Shown: positions 13,878 to 21,577 of the stretch, piece by piece | Position numbering within the stretch: the stretch's first letter is position 1 | Layout: each line of letters opens with the position of its first letter | From: UBA2277 sp035477615 | GTDB lineage: Bacteria; Patescibacteriota; Microgenomatia; UBA1400; MFAQ01 | Assembly: GCA_035477615.1 (NCBI GenBank) | Contig: DATIKJ010000027.1 | Coordinates: 1-23,508 of the forward strand | DNA length: 23,508 nucleotides | Direction: 5' to 3' | The notes under the pieces: model-generated | Database searches by the model: none | Seen by the model: the letters and a program-made list of their open reading frames with translations, nothing else | Told to the model about the DNA's origin: nothing | Translations under genes and position numbers: made by a program

Positions 13878-14981
13878 TTAATCCAGATAATCCTGCAATT
13901 TTCTGCGTCTGCTTGGATGTCGCAGTTTACGTAGAGCTTTGCTCTCAATCTGTCTGATGCGCTCACGAGTCACTCCAAAAACCTTACCTACTTCTTCCAA
14001 GGTTAATGGTTTACTGCCGTCCAAACCAAATCTCATTCGCAGCACCTTACTTTCACGCTCAGTCAAACTTCCCAATGCTTCTTCCAGATTCTCGTGCATC
14101 AACTGTTTAGACGTCGACTCGTAAGGAGTTGCTTGACGCTCGTCAGGAATAAAGTCCCCAAGCATCGAGTCTTCATCATCCCCAATCGGAGTCTCCAAAG
14201 AAGTCGTTTTTTGCGCAATCTTTAAAATCTCTCGTACTTTTTCCGGTGTTGTCTCCAGCTCTGCTGCCACTTCCTCATCTGTTGGTTCACGCCCCAAGTC
14301 CTGCATCAATTTTCTCTGAGTACGAATCAACTTGTTGATTGTCTCCACCATGTGTACCGGAATACGAATTGTTCTAGCTTGGTCTGCAATAGCACGAGTG
14401 ATTGCCTGACGAATCCACCAAGTAGCATAAGTTGAAAACTTGAAACCCTTTGTCCAGTCATATTTTTCTACAGCCCGAATCAAGCCTTTGTTTCCTTCTT
14501 GAATGAGGTCCAAAAAGCTCATTCCTCTACCCATATATTTTTTAGCAATTGAAACTACAAGACGTAGATTACTCTTGGTCAACATATCTTTAGCCGCACG
14601 ATCACCTCTCTCTACTTTTTGAGCCAATGAAATTTCCTGTTCACGCTTCAACAGTGGAATTCTTCCAATCTCCTTAAGATACATCCGAACAGGATCATTA
14701 ACCTCAGAATCCTCCATCTTAGAAAGCGACTCTAACTCTTTCTCCAAATCACTAGTTGCCTCAATTATCTCAGCGTCCTGTCCAGACAACACACTCTCAA
14801 ATACATCCACATCCTCCTTAAACAAAAGCTCATAAAGATAGTCCAAATCGTTGACTTCTGTCTCAGCTACAGGAAAATACACCAAAATATCATCTTGGGT
14901 TACAAAGCCTTGCTCCTCTCCTAATTCGAGGATTGCTTTGATTTTTGTTTGTATGGGGAGAGTACCTTTATTTTCAGCCAT
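13878..14981 (-). CDS. rpoD: RNA polymerase primary sigma factor RpoD
   Basis: The start ATG 14981 is chosen because GGAGA sits five bases upstream; a longer in-frame extension has no such support. The 367-residue protein has a short region 1.1-like acidic N-terminus, region 1.2 (DPVRMYLKEIGRIPLL), region 2 with KYMGRGMSFLDLIQEGN and FSTYATWWIRQAI, region 3, and region 4.2 with the HTH GVTRERIRQIESKALRKL. This is a compact housekeeping sigma factor. Region 2.4 and 4.2 residues fit -10 and -35 recognition; many promoters in this window show extended -10 boxes. It follows dnaG by 37 bases in the dnaG-rpoD arrangement; rpsU, often first in this operon, is not adjacent. Confidence 0.97.
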   Translation of the reverse strand: MAENKGTLPIQTKIKAILELGEEQGFVTQDDILVYFPVAETEVNDLDYLYELLFKEDVDVFESVLSGQDAEIIEATSDLEKELESLSKMEDSEVNDPVRMYLKEIGRIPLLKREQEISLAQKVERGDRAAKDMLTKSNLRLVVSIAKKYMGRGMSFLDLIQEGNKGLIRAVEKYDWTKGFKFSTYATWWIRQAITRAIADQARTIRIPVHMVETINKLIRTQRKLMQDLGREPTDEEVAAELETTPEKVREILKIAQKTTSLETPIGDDEDSMLGDFIPDERQATPYESTSKQLMHENLEEALGSLTERESKVLRMRFGLDGSKPLTLEEVGKVFGVTRERIRQIESKALRKLRHPSRRRKLQDYLD

Positions 14982-15018
14982 AATAGTCTCCATTAGCTTA
15001 TCACAAAAGACCGCAAAA

Positions 15019-16779
15019 TCAACCCAAAAACGCAATCACCTTACTCTCTTTCTTGTTTAACTCATTAAGCTTAGCAAATATCTCATCTTCTTTCTCCTCA
15101 TTCTTCTCTTGCCTGGCTTTATTCATCTCTATCATTATCTCTTTTTTTCTGTTTCGAATAATCTCTCGAAGTAACTGTACCGCCGCTTCTTCAACTTCTT
15201 TTTGGCCTGGCACTTCTTCCGAATCCTCTGCCATATATGACTCTCCAGCTACCTCTCGCAGTTCTTCAGGAATATTTTTTACCAGCTCTTCCACCGTCAA
15301 GTTTTCTCTGTTCCCCAACAACCAAGAAATTAATTTTCCTTCTGCTCCAGCTACCGTCATCCCCACAAACCACGGCGCTACGATATCCACTGCTTCTTGT
15401 CTCAGTATTAATAATCCAATCAAACGTCGTGATAATTTAACAACCCTACTATCCTCGACTTCCGCTACTTTATTATCACTCTTCATTTCTTGTTTTCCAG
15501 AAATCTTTTTTTCTATCTCTCCCATCACTCCTTTTGTTGCCACTCCAATTTTCTCGGCGAGTCTCTTTGCCCACACCTCTCGAACCACTCCATTTTCAAT
15601 TTTTGCCAAAAACGGTACCACTTCTTCAGTTATTTTTTTTACTCCATCAACCTTACTTACATCAAACTTTCTAAAAGCTCCTTCCATGACATACTCATAA
15701 ACATCCACTGAATTTTCAATTAAATCTCGCCATTTATCTGGAGACTTTCGGGCAATTTCATCTGGATCTTTACCTCCTTCTAGCTGTACAACTTTTATAC
15801 TCATACCTCTCTTTTCCGCCAGTTCTACCGATCTTTTTATAGCCACACTTCCTGCTTCATCTGCATCCATTGATAGATAAATTTTGTCTGCCAAACGAGC
15901 TATCATTTCTATCTGATCTTCTGTCAATGCCGTCCCTCCCACTGCCACTGTTTCACTTACTCCAACTGCAAACGAGCTAATACAATCCATCTGCCCTTCT
16001 ACCAAAACAGCCCTTTTCTTCTCTCTAATTGCACTCTTTCCTTGGAAAAAACCATACAACATTCTGCTCTTGTGATACAACGCCGTCTCTGGTGAATTCA
16101 TATATTTTGGCTCTCCTTCTTTGGCAAGTGCAGGTAATATTCTTCCCGTAAAACCCACCACTTTTCCGCCCGCGTCCTGCAAAGGAAACATCACCCTTCC
16201 TCTAAACTTGTCATACACCCCACCCTTTTCTTTTCGACTTACAAGACCCACCTTTTCCAACAACTCTTCAGAATATCCCTTTTTCTTAATTAAATAATTA
16301 ACCAAACCATCCCAACTTTGCATCGCAAAACCCAAGTTAAAAGTCTCCATCAGTTTTTCATTAATTTTTCTCTCTTTTAAATACTCTCTTGCTGCCGCTC
16401 CCGCATTTCCTTCCATTAAAAGCCAGTGATAATATCGCGACGCCAAGCCCATCACTTCCAGCATCTTAGACCTCTCATCATTGTCATCCCTTCTTCTACT
16501 AACAAGTTTCACCCCCGCTTTTTCAGCCAGTCTTTCCAAAGCATCTCTAAACTCAATTCCTTCAATCTCCATTAAAAATTTAATTACGTCACCTCCCACC
16601 CCACAACCAAAACATTTATACAACCCCATCTCTTCATTCACCATAAATGAGGGTGTTTTTTCTGAATGAAATGGACAAAGTCCCTTATGATGTCTTCCTA
16701 ATTTCTTCAAAGGAACATACGCACCAATTACTCCTACAATATCTGTTTTTCTCTTAATCTCCTCAACTTGATCTTCCAT
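15019..16779 (-). CDS. dnaG: DNA primase DnaG
   Basis: The enzyme makes RNA primers for replication. The 586-residue protein has a CHC2 zinc ribbon (C35, H38, C56, C59 in CPFHSEKTPSF and CFGCGVGG), the primase core with KFRGRVMFPL and GRILP, and a TOPRIM fold with VEGQMD (Glu261) and SMDADEAG (Asp305, Asp307). The usual VEGYMD reads VEGQMD, a mild variant. The C-terminal region (about 430-586), which normally binds DnaB helicase, is divergent and Glu/Lys-rich. ATG 16779 has no clear Shine-Dalgarno site. It is co-transcribed with rpoD. Confidence 0.97.
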   Translation of the reverse strand: MEDQVEEIKRKTDIVGVIGAYVPLKKLGRHHKGLCPFHSEKTPSFMVNEEMGLYKCFGCGVGGDVIKFLMEIEGIEFRDALERLAEKAGVKLVSRRRDDNDERSKMLEVMGLASRYYHWLLMEGNAGAAAREYLKERKINEKLMETFNLGFAMQSWDGLVNYLIKKKGYSEELLEKVGLVSRKEKGGVYDKFRGRVMFPLQDAGGKVVGFTGRILPALAKEGEPKYMNSPETALYHKSRMLYGFFQGKSAIREKKRAVLVEGQMDCISSFAVGVSETVAVGGTALTEDQIEMIARLADKIYLSMDADEAGSVAIKRSVELAEKRGMSIKVVQLEGGKDPDEIARKSPDKWRDLIENSVDVYEYVMEGAFRKFDVSKVDGVKKITEEVVPFLAKIENGVVREVWAKRLAEKIGVATKGVMGEIEKKISGKQEMKSDNKVAEVEDSRVVKLSRRLIGLLILRQEAVDIVAPWFVGMTVAGAEGKLISWLLGNRENLTVEELVKNIPEELREVAGESYMAEDSEEVPGQKEVEEAAVQLLREIIRNRKKEIMIEMNKARQEKNEEKEDEIFAKLNELNKKESKVIAFLG

Positions 16780-16818
16780 CTTTGGGTTTTGTTAGTCTCA
16801 ACTCAAATAGATTGTACC

Positions 16819-17463
16819 CTATTTTGTCTCTCTTCTATACACCTTCCAAGAATAAACAACCGTTAATAATGTCACCAACAATATCGACCCAATCAAGATA
16901 AAGAAACCCCACCTACTTGGCAAAAAGACAGATCCTATCGTAACTAGCCCTGCAAATACAAAAAGCCTTCCTCCAAAAAAATGTGTTTTCTGCCAAACTT
17001 TCTCACTGGCCAACGACCACGGCGTCCTTATCCCCACCATAAAATTTTGTTTTGATCTCGGTAGTATCATCCCTATCGCTACATATAAAAGTCCAAGCGC
17101 TGGTATCACCATTCTCCCCATATCAAAAACTACTCCCAAGTTGTATACAAAACTTAAAATAAAAATATAGTTTAATACCCCAAAAATCCACATCATTAAC
17201 CGATCATAATCTTTTCTAAATGCCGCTAAATTTTTCTTCTTCGGTTCCAGTACAGGCACTCCATAATAAACAAGCAGCAAAAAAAGATTTATCAACGGAT
17301 AAATTGCCAATCCCCAAAACTTATCCATCCAGCCATTTGGTAAGCCATCAATACCCCAATGTGTCACCATTCTTGATGGCATGGCTCCATACAAGACCAC
17401 TGCCAAAAACACGCTCATGCTTGTCAAAAATACAAGCAAAAACCCCTCTCTGCTGTTTCTCAT
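16819..17463 (-). CDS. SdpI/DUF1648-family membrane protein
   Basis: The 214-residue protein has about six membrane helices. An N-terminal DUF1648-like segment contains MPSRMVTHWGIDGLPNGW (28-45), and the SdpI signature GIRTPWSLASEKVWQKTH occupies 144-161. In Bacillus, SdpI gives immunity to a killing peptide and acts in its signalling; most homologues, including this one, have no peptide partner nearby and an unknown role. A TTGAGC-16-TACAAT promoter ends six bases before ATG 17463, so the message is probably leaderless. It is transcribed in the same direction as dnaG but apparently from its own promoter. Confidence 0.9.
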   Translation of the reverse strand: MRNSREGFLLVFLTSMSVFLAVVLYGAMPSRMVTHWGIDGLPNGWMDKFWGLAIYPLINLFLLLVYYGVPVLEPKKKNLAAFRKDYDRLMMWIFGVLNYIFILSFVYNLGVVFDMGRMVIPALGLLYVAIGMILPRSKQNFMVGIRTPWSLASEKVWQKTHFFGGRLFVFAGLVTIGSVFLPSRWGFFILIGSILLVTLLTVVYSWKVYRRETK

Positions 17464-17523
17464 TCTTTTATTGTACTTCTTTGAGTTAAAAGCTCAAATA
17501 CCGCCCTCAATTTATCCTTGGTA

Positions 17524-17532
17524 TGATATACT
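17524..17532 (+). promoter_or_regulatory. Extended -10 promoter
   Basis: TGA-TATACT matches an extended -10 box. It would give a leader of about 65 bases ahead of the gene at 17604, which has a strong Shine-Dalgarno site. Confidence 0.5.
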
Positions 17533-17603
17533 ATAGGAAGAAAAGCACTCCTTTGAGTGTCGTCTCATCCTCAAAACTTGTTCATTAAAAAGGAAGGTGT
17601 CAG

Positions 17604-18098
17604 ATGGCGAAAGTGCCTGTCGTCACAGACGAAATACTTGGTAAAAATGTAAAGAAATTTTATGAACTAATGCATCAAACAGTAGAAGGAAAAATCGACT
17701 CTCACAGAGTCTTTCACTTCTTAGATCTCCCTCTTCAGAAAAAATCTTTATCCTCGAGTAAAACATATATTCTTGAATCTCGATGGGTCTGGGATAATTC
17801 CCATCACGAATATGCAACAATTTGTCTTGAGGACTATGAATCAAAAATTTCATTCGAAGATATTCTGAATCCTCCTACTTCTGAAGAACAAAAAAAGTTT
17901 TTGTTAAGACAACTTAAGAATATTTTTGATGCCCAAGTACCCACTCACGGCTCTTATAAAATGTTAAGAGTCTATCGAGTTCTAAATGATTTTTCCTCAC
18001 ATGGAGTATTTGAAAACGACAATATTACAGATCTCCACTTTATATTAAAACCAATTTTTGATTTCGACGATAAAGGAAATCCTGTACCTGTTCAATAA
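17604..18098 (+). CDS. Conserved-type hypothetical protein
   Basis: The 164-residue soluble protein starts at ATG 17604 behind AAGGAAGG. I recognise no domain. It has an N-terminal helical stretch (8-32), a strand-rich middle with Trp and His residues (ESRWVWDNSHHEYATICL, about 58-75), a charged helix, and a strand-rich end (LHFILKPIFDFDDKG). There is no signal peptide or membrane helix. It has its own promoter and terminator, so it stands alone between the SdpI-type gene and the serine tRNAs. Confidence 0.7.
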   Translation: MAKVPVVTDEILGKNVKKFYELMHQTVEGKIDSHRVFHFLDLPLQKKSLSSSKTYILESRWVWDNSHHEYATICLEDYESKISFEDILNPPTSEEQKKFLLRQLKNIFDAQVPTHGSYKMLRVYRVLNDFSSHGVFENDNITDLHFILKPIFDFDDKGNPVPVQ

Positions 18099-18108
18099 AG
18101 TGAAAACC

Positions 18109-18140
18109 ATCCTCCAGAAAAAACTCTGGAGGATTTTTTT
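18109..18140 (+). terminator. Rho-independent terminator
   Basis: ATCCTCCAGA (18109-18118) pairs perfectly with TCTGGAGGAT (18125-18134) around an A-rich loop and is followed by seven T. It ends the hypothetical gene at 17604. Confidence 0.92.
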
Positions 18141-18150
18141 ACAAAAACTG

Positions 18151-18235
18151 CGGAGACGGTGGGATTCGAACCCACGAGGCTCTTTCGAGCTACGGTTTAG
18201 CGAACCGTTCAGATAAACCACTACTGGACGTCTCC
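18151..18235 (-). tRNA. tRNA-Ser(GCT)
   Basis: Class II tRNA with long variable arm: acceptor GGAGACG/CGTCTCC, D arm CAG/CTG, anticodon stem ACGGT/ACCGT around TCGCTAA, variable arm AGCTC-GAAA-GAGC type, T arm GTGGG/CCCAC. Discriminator G; no encoded CCA. Position 33 of the 7-base loop reads C instead of the nearly universal T. Confidence 0.9.
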
Positions 18236-18288
18236 AACAAATGTATTTTAACAGCTAAGCCAGCCTCAATGGTAAAATATATAAGTTT

Positions 18289-18372
18289 GGAGAGTTGGCC
18301 GAGCGGTTTATGGCGCAAGTCTTGAAAACTTGTGGGCGCAAGCCCTCAGAGGTTCGAATCCTCTACTCTCCG
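18289..18372 (+). tRNA. tRNA-Ser(TGA)
   Basis: Class II tRNA: acceptor GGAGAGT/ACTCTCC, anticodon stem CAAGT/ACTTG around CTTGAAA, variable arm GGGC-GCAA-GCCC, T arm AGAGG/CCTCT. Discriminator G. An extended -10 TGG-TAAAAT lies at 18270-18278. Confidence 0.95.
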
Positions 18373-18380
18373 CAGTATTG

Positions 18381-18409
18381 TTGACGTTTGATTCGGGTTT
18401 TGTTAGTAT
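18381..18409 (+). promoter_or_regulatory. Promoter of HTH gene, extended -10, leaderless start
   Basis: TTGACG (18381-18386), 17-base spacer ending TGT, and TAGTAT (18404-18409) lie five bases before ATG 18415. This argues for the 18415 start and against an in-frame TTG at 18388. Confidence 0.6.
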
Positions 18410-18414
18410 TAATT

Positions 18415-19035
18415 ATGAGAGATCGAGGATTGGTTGAATATGTTCAAACACTTTTTAGTTCAGGGTTGAAGAAATGCGATATCGCTAGAAAACTACACCA
18501 AGATACTAGTAATGTGAGCCGTTGGTGTAGAAAATCTACAGTGTTTGATTCTCTTGGCACACCAATTACCTACCAAGAAAGGACACGTCAGCTCTTATAT
18601 ACCCAAGACAAAATATATTTCGCCAATTTGGACGCCAATAACGCCAAGGTTTTATTAGCCACTTTATATTGGTGCGAAGGAGCCAAATATCCAGGAACAA
18701 ACAGAATCGAATTCGTCAGTAGCGACGAAAACATGCAAAAGACTTTCATAACACTAATGCGCATAGCTTTCGCCAAAGAATTAGTGGAAAGTAAATTTAG
18801 AGTAATGCTTCAATTACATACCACTCACAATGTTGAAAAGTCTATTCAGTATTGGTCTAAGCTATTATCAATTCCGCCAAATCAATTCTCCAAACCTCAT
18901 ATAACAGTTAAAAGCGCATCTAGATACCGCCATATCTACAATGGAACCTGCAGTATACGATATCAAGATTATCGATTACTCCTTCGCACAATGGGAATAT
19001 ATGACCAAATAGCTAAAAGAGTGTGTTCAGCTTGA
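18415..19035 (+). CDS. HTH protein with W-E-G motif domain, LAGLIDADG-like (paralogue 1)
   Basis: The 206-residue protein has an N-terminal HTH (residues 4-40, SSGLKKCDIARKLHQDTSNVSRW) and a C-terminal domain beginning LLATLYWCEGAK (80-91). The domain then shows IEFVSSDENMQKTFITLMR, SKFRVMLQLH, YWSKLLSIPPNQFSK and NGTCSIRY. The same order occurs in the gene at 21578. The W-x-E-G helix followed by a strand and a S/N-x-D segment resembles a single LAGLIDADG homing-endonuclease half, with Glu88 in the acidic position; this is my inference. Such genes are widespread in CPR and some other bacteria without assigned function. It sits between two serine tRNA genes, 42 bases after one and 16 before the next. 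Confidence 0.7.
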   Translation: MRDRGLVEYVQTLFSSGLKKCDIARKLHQDTSNVSRWCRKSTVFDSLGTPITYQERTRQLLYTQDKIYFANLDANNAKVLLATLYWCEGAKYPGTNRIEFVSSDENMQKTFITLMRIAFAKELVESKFRVMLQLHTTHNVEKSIQYWSKLLSIPPNQFSKPHITVKSASRYRHIYNGTCSIRYQDYRLLLRTMGIYDQIAKRVCSA

Positions 19036-19041
19036 TATAAT
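19036..19041 (+). promoter_or_regulatory. tRNA promoter -10 box
   Basis: Perfect TATAAT preceded by TGA (extended -10), directly after the stop of the HTH gene and 10 bases before the tRNA at 19052. Confidence 0.6.
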
Positions 19042-19051
19042 CATTCGTACT

Positions 19052-19133
19052 GGAGGAGTGGCTCAATGGTACAGCATCAGTTTACTAAACTGACGCGCGA
19101 AAGCGCTTGTCGGTTCGAATCCGGCCTCCTCCG
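19052..19133 (+). tRNA. Serine-type tRNA with ACT anticodon
   Basis: A full class II cloverleaf can be drawn: acceptor GGAGGAG/CTCCTCC, D arm GCT/AGC with GG in the loop, anticodon stem TCAGT/ACTGA around TTACTAA, variable arm GCGC-GAAA-GCGC, T arm GTCGG/CCGGC with TTCGAAT. Discriminator G as in the other serine tRNAs here. The anticodon reads ACT, which would pair with AGU; A34 is very unusual in bacteria outside tRNA-Arg(ACG). No CCA is encoded. It may be an active serine tRNA, an edited one, or a decaying copy of the GCT species. Confidence 0.8.
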
Positions 19134-19200
19134 CTCAAGTTGACCGGCACCTGAACCTATGCTAAACTTCCCCAAAGTTTCCGAGTGAAGGAGGAGCACT

Positions 19201-19482
19201 TTGATAAATCCTGATCATGTAAGTATCTACCTACATTACATTTCGTGGGATGTAATTATCCCCGAAAGATATGTTCAAGAATTTATGGAGGAAGTCAACA
19301 AAGAGTTTGCTAGGGGAAATGACCAAGTAACAAAAATAATTGGAACTGTAAATAGCTTTAGTGGCGGTCTCCCAAAAGCACGATTTGTCAATGTCACCAC
19401 TTTAGAATGTTTAAGAAAGCATCTTCACCGTTTTATTCAAGAGTTTTGCACCAAAAGGAATCTCCAGTTTGATAACTTATAA
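19201..19482 (+). CDS. Small hypothetical protein, TTG start
   Basis: The 93-residue protein starts at TTG 19201, supported by AAGGAGGAG five bases upstream. It is soluble and mixed alpha/beta: two strands at the start (VSIYLHYISWDVIIP), a charged helix (RYVQEFMEEVNKEFARG), a Gly/Ser turn (NSFSGGLPKARFV) and a basic C-terminal helix (LRKHLHRFIQEFCTKRNL). I recognise no family. It has its own terminator and precedes the HIT-family gene. Confidence 0.7.
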   Translation: MINPDHVSIYLHYISWDVIIPERYVQEFMEEVNKEFARGNDQVTKIIGTVNSFSGGLPKARFVNVTTLECLRKHLHRFIQEFCTKRNLQFDNL

Positions 19483-19503
19483 ATATATTTTTTATAAAAA
19501 CAA

Positions 19504-19529
19504 AGGCTCTCTCGTAGAGTCTTTTTTTT
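19504..19529 (+). terminator. Rho-independent terminator
   Basis: AGGCTCT (19504-19510) pairs with AGAGTCT (19516-19522) with one G-U pair, followed by a run of eight T. Confidence 0.85.
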
Positions 19530-19569
19530 GAGGTATACTTCCCTATCCGAACCTTAAAAAGGAGAACCA

Positions 19570-20178
19570 ATGTCAGACTGTGTTTTTTGTGATCCCGCCA
19601 AAATATCAGAAAGAACAATTGCCACCATTAGAAATATTAATATTGTTGCAACACTCGGCCAAATAACCGAAGGTGGATACACTCTACTCATCCCCACAGA
19701 ACACTCATCTTGTTTAGGCGCTTGTGATAAAAACACTATTCAATCAATCGATAGTCTTTCTCGATTAGTGTCTAGTGTCTTAATCGCAGAATATCGCAAA
19801 GGTGTCACCATCTTCGAACACGGAATTGTTGGTCAAACAATTAAACATTCTCATCTCCATCTTCTTCCAACAAAAATAAACCTCACCAAACGCATATTTC
19901 TTGATTTCCCCAAATCAGAAATTCAAATTGTTAAAGATCTTTCTGAACTCCAATCAGCCTACCAAACAAGACAAGAGCCATATCTACTATGGTCTGTACC
20001 AGACAACTTGTATGCAGTCCGTTGGAATCCACCAGCACCATCTCAGTACTTCCGTACTGTCTGCGCCGAACTGCTTGGTGTTCCAGAACGCGCCGACTGG
20101 AAAACAATTCCTCCTGAAAAAGATGAAATCCTTATTAAAGAAACCATTCGCCGTCTTACTCCTTTCTTCAATTTTTAA
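19570..20178 (+). CDS. HIT-family nucleotide hydrolase/transferase
   Basis: ATG 19570 follows AAGGAG. The 202-residue protein begins CVFCDP, a CxxC pair common at the start of HIT proteins, and carries the histidine triad HSHLHLLP (His93, His95, His97) preceded by FEHG (83-86). HIT enzymes cleave or transfer nucleoside monophosphates from dinucleotides or nucleotidyl conjugates; the substrate cannot be told here. The extra C-terminal 100 residues, with ELQSAYQTRQEPYLLW, SVPDNLYAVRWNPPAPSQYFR and a helical end, resemble the longer HIT-like proteins of CPR and Actinobacteria. A TATACT box lies upstream and a terminator follows. Confidence 0.88.
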   Translation: MSDCVFCDPAKISERTIATIRNINIVATLGQITEGGYTLLIPTEHSSCLGACDKNTIQSIDSLSRLVSSVLIAEYRKGVTIFEHGIVGQTIKHSHLHLLPTKINLTKRIFLDFPKSEIQIVKDLSELQSAYQTRQEPYLLWSVPDNLYAVRWNPPAPSQYFRTVCAELLGVPERADWKTIPPEKDEILIKETIRRLTPFFNF

Positions 20179-20184
20179 AATACT

Positions 20185-20210
20185 ACCCAGACTAACCATC
20201 TGGGTTTTTT
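20185..20210 (+). terminator. Rho-independent terminator
   Basis: ACCCAGA pairs with TCTGGGT around CTAACCA and is followed by a run of T, ending the HIT-family gene. Confidence 0.9.
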
Positions 20211-20229
20211 GATTTGTTACACTTATCTT

Positions 20230-20991
20230 ATGGAGGAAACTCAACCAACCAATTTACCAAATCCAATCCCTTCCTCTAGTATTGACAACAATATTGATGT
20301 AATTCAAATGACTCCAGAACCGCCCCCCAAAAAACGTGCTCTACCTCGAATAATCATTGGGGTAATTATTTTTTCTATTCTTGCTGGAATCGGTTTCTTG
20401 GTTTGGAATTACACAATAAAAAACAACCAAAATCCAGATCTTGTCTTTATTGCTCCAAAAAGTGTCCGCCCTACCACTCCACTACCTACTCTGACCGATA
20501 ATGCCGACACTGATAATCAAGAAATAAAGTTTGAACCCAATCCCTATCGCAACGAAACAGATAATTTTCAAATTAACATCCCTTTTGACTGGGAAGTTGA
20601 TGACTCCAGTACTTCGGGACCAACTGTCATTTTTTCTAACCCCCAAACCACCCTTGCCAGCAACAGTGCCATTCTCACCTATATCCACGTTTCTGTTAGT
20701 CGACCATCCGGACAAACACTCACTGGTTATGTCAACGAAGCAAAAAATGGACTCAAAACCGCCTATCAATCCTATGTCATCGATGATGATCGAGAACTCA
20801 TAAGACAAGGTGTTACCTATCACCTTCTCAGTGGAAGTTACACCGCTAAAGGAATCAAAATGAAAAACAGAAATTTATTTTTGATCTATAACGACCGAGG
20901 TTATGTCATCTCCGCCACCACCCCAGAATCATCTTGGGCAAAACTAGAACTTCTTATCAATGCCACTCTCTTTTCCTTCAAAAATATTTAA
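20230..20991 (+). CDS. Single-pass membrane protein with extracellular PsbP/DUF1795-like domain
   Basis: The start is ATG 20230: an extended -10 (TGT-TACACT, 20215-20223) ends six bases before it, so the message looks leaderless. An in-frame extension to 20209 would begin inside this promoter. The 253-residue protein has a Pro-rich cytoplasmic start, one membrane helix (residues 41-59), a Pro/Thr linker, and an extracellular domain (about 98-253). That domain has FQINIPFDWEVDDSS, then strands and a YVISATTPESSW segment. This shape resembles PsbP- or DUF1795-like domains common in CPR surface proteins; the match is by eye. Function unknown. Confidence 0.75.
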   Translation: MEETQPTNLPNPIPSSSIDNNIDVIQMTPEPPPKKRALPRIIIGVIIFSILAGIGFLVWNYTIKNNQNPDLVFIAPKSVRPTTPLPTLTDNADTDNQEIKFEPNPYRNETDNFQINIPFDWEVDDSSTSGPTVIFSNPQTTLASNSAILTYIHVSVSRPSGQTLTGYVNEAKNGLKTAYQSYVIDDDRELIRQGVTYHLLSGSYTAKGIKMKNRNLFLIYNDRGYVISATTPESSWAKLELLINATLFSFKNI

Positions 20992-21019
20992 CAATTCTGT
21001 TGTTGTGTTAAGATGAAAT

Positions 21020-21520
21020 GTGCCCGATATAGAACCTCAAAACCTCGAAGAAACCATTCTTTTTGATTGGGAATCTTACGAAAGACCTCAGAAAAAATGG
21101 ACCAAAGAATTCTATAGCTCTGTTATTGTTATGGCCTTTCTTGCCAGTGTTATCTTTTTCTTTATCGAAGGTATTATGCCGGTGCTCGTCATCTGGGCCA
21201 TGGTCTTTATGCTTTGGGCTATGAGTCGCACCGAGCCTCGTATCGAAAAATATGCTCTCTCCTCTTGGGGACTCAAAACCAAGAATCGCACTTACCGTTA
21301 CGAAGTCATGAACAATTTCTGGTTTGAAAGTAAATGGGGAGGCAGGCTTATGCGTATTAATCTCATTGGCGCTCCATGGCACCTTGTCATCGTGATCAGT
21401 CCGGAAAACGAAGACAAAATCAAAAAACTCATGCTCCAAAACGTTACCTTCCAAGAACCTCAAATTACTTGGATGGACCGCTTCTCCAAATGGCTAGGTG
21501 ACAAAATCCCCCTTGAATAA
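21020..21520 (+). CDS. Two-helix membrane protein, GTG start
   Basis: The 166-residue protein starts at GTG 21020, five bases after an extended -10 (TGT-TAAGAT), so it is probably leaderless. It has a short acidic N-terminal part, two membrane helices (32-49 and 52-68) and a cytoplasmic C-terminal domain with strands (KYALSSWGLKTKNRTYRYE, RLMRINLIGAPWHLVIVI). This layout resembles bacterial PH-like membrane proteins. It follows the PsbP-like gene closely but has its own promoter-like element. Confidence 0.75.
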   Translation: MPDIEPQNLEETILFDWESYERPQKKWTKEFYSSVIVMAFLASVIFFFIEGIMPVLVIWAMVFMLWAMSRTEPRIEKYALSSWGLKTKNRTYRYEVMNNFWFESKWGGRLMRINLIGAPWHLVIVISPENEDKIKKLMLQNVTFQEPQITWMDRFSKWLGDKIPLE

Positions 21521-21577
21521 GATTGACTTTCATTTGAACTAAGATTAAGATGTAATTGATACTATTCTATCGTTCAT

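Noticed and set aside
15053..15711. Plus-strand open frames opposite dnaG
   Set aside because: They are antisense shadows of dnaG with Ser/Phe-rich composition and no start signals.
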